From assembly GCA_003868215.1 (NCBI GenBank), contig QWDQ01000039.1, forward strand, positions 1 to 64,000: a DNA stretch of 64,000 nt, given 5' to 3'. The stretch comes from Pseudophaeomoniella oleicola. Lineage: Eukaryota > Ascomycota > Eurotiomycetes > Phaeomoniellales > Phaeomoniellaceae. The notes under the pieces were generated by a model. That model was not told where the DNA came from and ran no database searches. It worked only from the letters and a program-made list of their open reading frames with translations. The position numbers and the translations under genes were made by a program. Each line of letters opens with the position of its first letter. The stretch's first letter is position 1. Positions 56,901 to 64,000 of the stretch are shown here, in pieces.

Positions 56901-59900
56901 GGCCGATTGTTGCTGGAGGTGCCTGCAGAAAGGCAGAATTAATATATGTGAGCTGTGATAACTACCGGTGGCTCCAATGCATCAATGTCTCATGGAAGTC
57001 ATGATACTACTGTAAGCAGTAATTTCTTTGCAGGATCGTTCGCCGGTCCCAGAATACGGTACTGTATAGTCCAGGCAGGTTTTCGATAAACTATGATCAA
57101 TAGCGGTAAGTGAGAAGTCCTAAGATGTGGCTCAACGGCCGAGTAGCTGCACGTATTGAGGATTGAAAACTCGGGTTGCCGGAGCCTCGCCTCCTACATG
57201 GTATCTCATGGGCGGCGAGGCAGGCGGACAGGCAGGCGGACAGGCAGCTACTACGGCACTGAATGCGTGCGCGATCCACCGACCGAGGATATCCTACGTA
57301 TCCTACTGCACGGAGTACTGCACCGTACAATATGTGCTTCGAAGGTTGTCACATAGCAAAAGGCTCTGAAACTTTGCTTTCACCAGGAACCAGATCTTCC
57401 GTTTCCCCAGCGGCGGTCTCTATTGGAGGCGTGACCGGTCGGCCGGGATGCGACTACCGCGAGGCGCTTGTGAGACTGAGGCGATTGGCAGTAATAGATC
57501 CCTGCAAGCCTTGGACACTAACGACTGCTTCCATCTTCCCCGAAAGGCTTCGTCGTCAGTGTGTATTCACTATCATAGTAATAGTATCCCTTTTCACAAA
57601 AGACCGTCGTGCCCCTCTATTGGCGTGATCAATGGACAAAAAGTGAAGACGGTGGGTAACAGCTACATTACTGCAATCTTCCTGATGCGTCGTTGGTTTC
57701 CAGGTAAGGGATTGCCATGTGTTGACCGTTGTTGGTAAGAAACATGACATGACATACCTTAGTCCTCTGTGAACCCCCCGACAGCTCTCATGTGTGACTT
57801 GCCTGGCTGGTGACTAAGGTATTAACGGCCTGGGTTAGTTGCAGAGCAATGCGCGCGTCTGTAATATACTGTAACTTATCTGCCGTTTTAAGGGATAGTA
57901 GGGGAAATTCAAATGCGCAGGATTGACGCAAGCTCCCCAAGCCGTCGGTATCGACTAGGCTCAGATCTCCTCTTCCCCCGGCTCCCTGCTTTTGTAATAC
58001 TACTCGCTAGGTACCTAGGTAGGTACCGTAGTAGGTAGGTACCTTTAGGTAGTGTTCAAATGTACAGTAATTAACAATACCGTAATGTGACCTGACCCGG
58101 AGCTTCCAGAATGGAAATCTGCCTTTTGAACCCCTGAATTACAACTTGATTAGTGCAATCCATCAAACTTCTGGTGACTTGCATGGCACCATGTATGCGT
58201 TCATCGTAATCCATCGTTTGCCTGCTTGTGAGTTGCTCATTCGATGCCGACCGTTGCATCGCGTTTATGATAGTTTCAAGTCTCCGGCATGGATTGTAAC
58301 GGTCAGCTTGCATTCTGCCAGAGCGAATCCAACCGTAGTACTATCGCTTGGTCATGTGCCCCTTCCGAGTGTCATCATTGATGGTTGATTATTGGGTGTG
58401 TTTGCCCGGTCATACCCAACCGTGCTTCTGATTGGCAAATAAGCACGCCTCACCGTCTTGTGGGAGCTGATGATCCATGCTCCGTCTTCGCAACCGGGTC
58501 AAGTAATAACTGAGGCGATGCTGGGTCTCCCTTTCTTTCATGATTCATACTGTACATACTGAAGTAATTTGCTGACCGCCATGCCGCGTCTCAAAGGCCG
58601 AGAACATGCGCGATAGTTATGATAAACCTTCTTTGACGCACACTATCGTGTTCGCTTGCCAACGAAGTGTGTGACCAAAGGCCAGGGGCTGAAGACTCGA
58701 TGAGACCAATCAGCATTGGCATTGGCATTGGCCAGGGGTGTTTCGCGCAGACAATTGTGATACAAATCGGCCTGCTGCTCTCTCTCGGGGGTTGAGCGAC
58801 TTCTTTGCAACTTTTATGGAGAACCGTGATCGGCCGTGATCCGTTTTACTGGGAAGCCGAAGAGCTTGTTGAGGGACAGCAGGAGTGCGTACGTAGTGAT
58901 TAGGTGTACTAGTACAGACGAGGCAGAGTAGTTGCCTCAGAGGGGGTAGTGAACTCAAAAAAAAAGAGATTGATTACCCTCAGGCACTACTCGTAATAGA
59001 GCACAGCGCCTTGTGAGTGGTGAATCCTGTTGCTCTTAGCGAGGTACCGAGCACATGGTTAGAGGTCTTTAGCGTCGCCATCGCCCATCCCTGTCGCCTG
59101 TTCTCATCCTCGCCTCGTTGAAATGGAGTTGACTTCTGCCCGCCCGATGAAACTTTTTCGGCCTGGGTCCAGGTAACAAGCGCGCCCAAGTCGGCAAAAA
59201 GTGTTGATCTTCCATTGTTACCCAAGGTACTTGTAACGGTGTATTGACATCGTACGGTAACGATGGAAGTTGACGGGTCACAATGCTACTATGGTATATC
59301 ACAACAAATATAACAGCATCGTCTTACTTGGTTAGATACGTGATTATTGCAGAAAGACGAACCATTCTGAAGTCGCGTCTGTTTCCACTGGTCAAATTAT
59401 CTCTCAATTGGTCAATTGATTTGATGAGAGTCCCCAATAGACGGCATGATTCTGGAGGGGGTCTGGATTGTACTGTATCGTGTACCTTGGTATGAAGGAT
59501 AAAACATAGAACCTGCGGCCCGACCAAAGATGAAGAGCGACACGCTTGATGGCAATGACGGCCGTATGCCACGTTCAATACGATAGTGAGGTCAACCTTG
59601 ATGAAGTAAGTGCCTACCTAGGCAAACTAATTTCATGGGCACCAGTAACCAAAACCAGGCTGATCAGGTTCATGTACTATACAGTAATAGTCGGCGCAGG
59701 AAAGTTGTAGTTACATAGCGAAAGAAGATGATATCGGGCAGACATGATGCTTATTAAAGTCGGTGACACACCGTCGTACAAAGTGATATGACAGCTGTTT
59801 ACCTAGGTAGCCAAGAGCAGATCAGATGACTCAATCCAATGTTGTGTATTCGTACTTGATTGATCGATGGACACACCACACCGTCTTTTCGGCTGGCTTC

Positions 59901-61710
59901 GCCATATTGCTGTCCGATCAAGTCCAGATTTCCTTGGTTGTGAATCTGCCTCACAACGTATCACCGGCGGTGTTGACTCCCTTGATTACGTTTGTCTCAA
60001 CCACACCGTCATCTTGTCACCGTCGTGCCATCATCATTGACAACAGTCCCACGCTATCTAGATCGATTGGAGTGCAATTACCATCAGGCCGCATACTACC
60101 GAGACTTGAGGTATCTTTGCTGACGAGAATGGTCAATAGCAACCGTCCTCCACAACCCCCAACTAAGGTACTTACTCGCCTGGATAAAGTATACGTGTAT
60201 AACTCACGGTCGCTCAATGTGGATGTCGCTTCCCTCAGAAAGTCAATTCTCCGATGCTCATGTCTGTCAGTTTACCAACCTGATGTACATAAATGGTGTA
60301 CTTACACGATATATGTAGGTACTAAGGTAGGTACAGAGCAGGTAAGGTACGTATCTGTCTCCATAGAAGGAGAGAGACGAGATGTAGTGGACTGCTCTTC
60401 TCCACCCCTTAATCCAATGCCATCTCATCTGATGGGCATTGTAATCACTGTCCTTCCATTTCGTCCCCATCTTCCTCCTCGATCTTTTCGCTCCGGGCGG
60501 TGCTGAGTTGAGGGGGGGTATACCGACATGTGTTCAATTGCACTTGCTGGTTCGTCTCTCATGGGAGGAAAACCCAATATTGCCCTTCCTACCTGAAAGT
60601 CACTGTGCCACAGAGAACTAACCCGTTGGCTTTGGGTCCTCGTACATTAGATACAAATCCCTCAGTTGCTTTTTGGCTGATAATGCTCCCCTGGCTCCTC
60701 CAGTAGGAGACTCCAGGGACCAGTTCGAGGTAGAAGGTATGACTCGGTACGTGTACGGTAATGGCCATACATGACGTGTATTGTACCTTCGATCTAAGTG
60801 CCCCCCTAATCCTTGCCCCTTCCTCCCACCGATAATCCTTTCTCTTTTGTTTGGGTGTTTCGATCGACCTCACAACCATTATCAAAACGCCAATACGATC
60901 CAATCGTCTCGTTACCGGCACCTCGACAATCGGCCTTGCTTCTGACAGCTCATCTCATCTCTCCATGCAGCTCTCTCTCTCTCTCCATCTTCATCTTGCA
61001 GTTACGCGGTATTACCGTATTAAAAGACCAGAATCTCCTGTCTGCCTTTTCGCTTACCCACTTTCCTGCCTACCCGCCGCCAGAGAAGTCTCAGAAAATT
61101 CGACGATATCCACCGTACAATTGCTTCCATTTCGATTTCCTTTCCTGAATCCGGCCGTGCTATGTCTGAAACTCGACTAGTCATCCTCCGTGGGTTCGTT
61201 GTTGCGTTCGGTCTAAACAGTGACCGCCCTTGAACTCGAATTCCGTTTTGCGCCTATCCCTCCCTCCACACACACACCACATATCAAATCCACCCTATGC
61301 CACCCCTGACGCCCGATATTTCCAATTGACTGGATCCTCCCCTTGACCGTCAGTTGGGAAATAAGGACCTGCTCCAGTATGATCGACAAGGCGACTGGCG
61401 CCACGATATCCGCGCAGCTGGTTCTGCATACAGTGCTGGGTCTCCGCCAGGTCACAAGGTAGTCCCTCGTCTATGTCCACTTCGTTCTGCAGCTATGCGC
61501 GTCTGCCTCCCTCCCGACAGTCGCAGAGTTTCCTAAATTGCCTTGCTCTAAATCAATTGCATATGACGATGCTGCTTCTCCCTTGAATAGAAATACCCGT
61601 CTAATTTTCCTTCATTTATTATCTTGCATTCCCTCCGTTGTTCCTCGTTTCCTGCTCCTCCTCCTCCTCTTCTTCGCTTTGTCTTTCCATCCTCTCCTTA
61701 CCTCGCCGCC
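53916..61710. other. Gene-poor block of 7.8 kb
   Basis: No confident gene. The first 600 bp are the promoter of the Zn2Cys6 gene and include GGTTTGGTTTG-like runs (54130-54170). Frames of 130 codons (54683-55075, +) and 226 codons (59826-60506, +) begin with ATG but match no family I know. Short tandem duplications occur at 57221-57246 (GCAGGCGGACAG twice) and 58713-58732 (CATTGG three times). CTAGGTACC-type palindromes cluster at 58006-58045, with others near 59612, 59800 and 60318-60348. From about 60800 to 61710 the plus strand is C/T-rich and looks like promoter and leader of the MFS gene. No terminal repeats of an intact mobile element were seen. Confidence 0.55.
58006..58045. repeat. 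Palindromic CTAGGTACC/TAGGTAGG element
   Basis: Overlapping copies of TAGGTACC and its reverse complement GGTACCTA fill about 40 bp, giving a sequence that can fold on itself. Shorter versions of the same motif occur at several other intergenic places in the window. Confidence 0.75.
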
Positions 61711-63552
61711 ATGTTGTGGAAAGTCTTACTTCGCATGCGCCGGCATGCTTCCAGACCCCAAGACACCCCCGATGCCTTCCCAACAAGGCAATTGTTCGTG
61801 CTCGGTAAGTGTCTGCGAGGTCGTGGTGATAATCACTGGGTTGGCACCCGAAGGCTGACATGTTGGTCTCCTAGCATTATGCCGCATCTGCGAGCCCATC
61901 GCCTTTATGTCCATCTTCCCGTATGCATACTACATGGTTGCATCTTTCAACATCACCGAAAACCATGATCAACTCTCCGCTTACGCTGGCCTGCTGATAA
62001 CGGCCTTCACCTTTGCCGAATTCTCTACCGGGGTCATTTGGGGGAGAATCAGTGACAGGATCGGCCGCAAGCCTGCTCTCCTCATGGGGCTTGCTGGCAC
62101 CGCAATTAGCATGACATTCTTCGGTTTCGCAAAAAACATGCCAATGGCTTTGATCGGGCGCGCTCTCGGAGGGCTTCTGAACGGCAACGTAGGGGTGTTA
62201 CAGACTACGGTTGCCGAGCTTGTCACGAGCAAAGAGCACCAACCCCGAGCTTACTCAATTATGCCCTTTGTGTGGTGTCTGGGCTCCATCATTGGCCCGG
62301 CTATGGGAGGTGCGCTGGCGCAGCCTTGCCAATCGTATCCGTGGCTGTTCCCCACTGGGACAATTTTCGAGAAATACCCCTTCTTACTTCCCAACTTGGT
62401 GTGCGTCTTGGTACTTATTTGCGGTATCACGATCGGTACCCTGTTTCTCGAAGAGACCCACGCAGAGTTGAAATACAGACGAGACTATGGTGTTGAAGTC
62501 GGTGATTGGCTCTTGGCTAAATTTTTTGGACCAACGAAAGTGCAAGCAACCGACTCAAAATCCGCTGGCCTTGTTCTGCCAAGCTTTCACGATTGTGATG
62601 AGCCTCCTGCTTATCAAACCCGCGAGAACTCACCCAGAATGTCTTCCACGATGAGACCGTACAAGACGTTCGACGCAGAGGGCAACAACATTCGCGAGGT
62701 TTTGGGTTGTACCAAGATCTTCTCGAAAGAAATCATCCTCATTATCATCGGATATGGCATCCTCGCCTAGTAAGTATCACTGTCCGTTACTTCTGGGACT
62801 CATTGCTGACTCTACATAGTCACAGCGTCTCTTTCGACATGCTCATGCCGGTCTTTTTGAGCCAACCCAGATCGCATGTTCTACCTCACCTTCCATTTCA
62901 ATTCGGCGGAGGGTTTGAGCTTCCTACCAAAACGATTGGCTTCATGATGGCGGTGCAAGGCGCCTACTCCATGGTCGCCCAGCTATGGCTCTTCCCATAC
63001 GTCGTCCGCAAATTCGGAACATTGAATATTTTCAGGATGGTCATGGTGGTCTGGCCTCTACTCTACCTGATCGTCCCCTACACTGTTTTGCTTCCTGAGA
63101 GAGCGCAGATTGCGGCCATTTACTTCTGCTTGCTGACCAAGATCACGTTCCACGTCATCGCCTTTCCATCCAGTGCGATTCTTCTAAACAATGCAGTACC
63201 TTCGAAGCTCGTCCTGGGAACAATAAACGGAGTCGCCGCGTCTACAGCCAGCCTCAGCCGTGCTTTCGGCCCTGCCGTGACCGGGACTGTAAATGCATTC
63301 GGTCTACGGATCGGTTGTAGTGGTCTTGCCTGGTGGCTGAACGGCCTAGTATGCGCTATTGGCGCCGCTGAGAGCTTTTATATGAAGGAAGCAGAAAGCC
63401 GCAACGACCGACCTGCAGAGGAAGAGGAACAACCTACTTGTGAGCCTTTGCTGCATGTTGCTGCTGTCGATCCGGATGATATTGGTTCGACCCAAAGTCA
63501 CGAAAATCACGACGATGTTGAGGAACTTGACCTTTCGATGGTCAAAGCATGA
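61711..63552 (+). CDS. MFS transporter, DHA1-like, 573 residues
   Basis: Exons 61711-61804, 61875-62769 and 62820-63552 join in frame. The start has an ideal context (GCCGCCATG). Splicing restores PTRQLFVLALCRICEPIAFM in the first helix. Twelve membrane helices are plausible, split by a long polar central loop (residues about 240-310). The signature of the 2-3 loop is GRISDRIGRKPALL, and helix 4 has GRALGGLLNGNVGV. Helix 5 has CLGSIIGPAMGGALAQPC, a drug/H+ antiporter-like motif C. The C-terminal tail is acidic. This pattern is common in fungal DHA1 proteins and plant ZIFL proteins, which export small organic molecules or metal chelates with proton coupling. The substrate cannot be predicted. 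Plasma or vacuolar membrane is likely. No neighbouring biosynthetic gene suggests a cluster. Confidence 0.92.
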
Positions 63553-64000
63553 TTGAACGATGGCCGCGTCCCGGATACTCTGCTATTCGAAGACCATCGC
63601 CAATGGTCGAAAATGAATTAGATTTCATATGTTATGTTTGGGGGGTGAGCATAAACTTTCTGTGCGCGAGCACATTGCTTTCGTTATCTATGTTCTCGGT
63701 GAGCCGGTTCACAGATTGGAGAAAAAAGGGCATGGGAAAAAAGGGGTTGCATACTACGGATTTTGGGATTTGGGTATCATGGGGCGTCGTGGTTTTGGAA
63801 ATTTGCTATTTGCTATTTGTTTTCATGAGATACCACCGGGCTTTTTTGTATCCCGAAGCGCGAAGTTTTTGCCAATTTCTTTCCTACCTACATTTTAGGA
63901 TTCCATTCTTGTCTTCCAAGGAATCGCCGGGGTTTTGTTACACAAGGGGACCACTACTACTACTACTACCACCACCACCACTACCATCAGGAAGCAACAG
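63553..64000. other. 3' flank of the MFS gene with (TAC/CCA)n repeats
   Basis: The last 450 bp show no gene. A TAC run followed by an ACC run lies at about 63951-63985, close to the end of the window. Confidence 0.7.

Noticed and set aside
1-64000. tRNA, rRNA and CRISPR elements
   Set aside because: I looked for B-box-like GGTTCRANNCC signals and regular direct repeats by eye and saw none convincing. A tRNAscan-SE and Rfam search would settle the RNA genes.

Overview
The window is nuclear DNA from a filamentous ascomycete (Pezizomycotina). Many genes carry short GT-AG introns of about 45-130 bp. The gene content is typical of that group: two Zn2Cys6 regulators, a HET-domain protein, a gEgh16/MAS3-type secreted protein, and a DUF4045-plus-gelsolin protein. 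I cannot name the genus from sequence alone. All exon joins below were worked out by hand from GT/AG sites that keep the reading frame and restore family motifs. No transcript data were available.

Layout, left to right. 0-9 kb: a CA/CT microsatellite, GPI8 (-), a spliced gEgh16-type secreted protein (+), and a 916-residue disordered protein (-). 10-18 kb: a short Zn2Cys6 regulator (-), an HMG-box protein (+), then 3.7 kb with no convincing gene. 18-30 kb is dense: a four-helix MARVEL-like membrane protein (+), mitochondrial 3-hydroxyisobutyrate dehydrogenase (+), UBC7 (-), ALG1 (-), a charged hypothetical protein (+), and an MSC2-type zinc transporter with an extreme histidine tract (+). 31-38 kb: a 1,126-residue GNAT protein (-), a possible 74-residue ORF (-), ARL2 with a 17-nt micro-exon (+), and an intronless diaminopropionate ammonia-lyase-like gene (+). 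38-54 kb: a large DUF4045/gelsolin protein (+), a HET-domain protein (+), an ankyrin-DIL protein (-), and a PPR1-like Zn2Cys6 regulator (-). 54-61.7 kb is a gene-poor stretch rich in CTAGGTACC-type repeats. An MFS transporter (+) closes the window.

No single pathway unites the window. Four genes within 30 kb do act at the ER or secretory membranes: GPI8 (GPI anchoring), ALG1 (N-glycan core synthesis), UBC7 (ER-associated degradation) and the MSC2-type transporter (zinc supply). They are interspersed with unrelated genes, so this may be chance. I found no CRISPR array, intact transposon, tRNA or rRNA.

The observations most worth following are the ARL2 micro-exon, the histidine-rich insert in the zinc transporter, the possible N-terminal histidine copper site in the gEgh16 protein, the isolated intronless ammonia-lyase gene, and the palindromic TACGTA and CTAGGTACC repeats in the gene-poor blocks.
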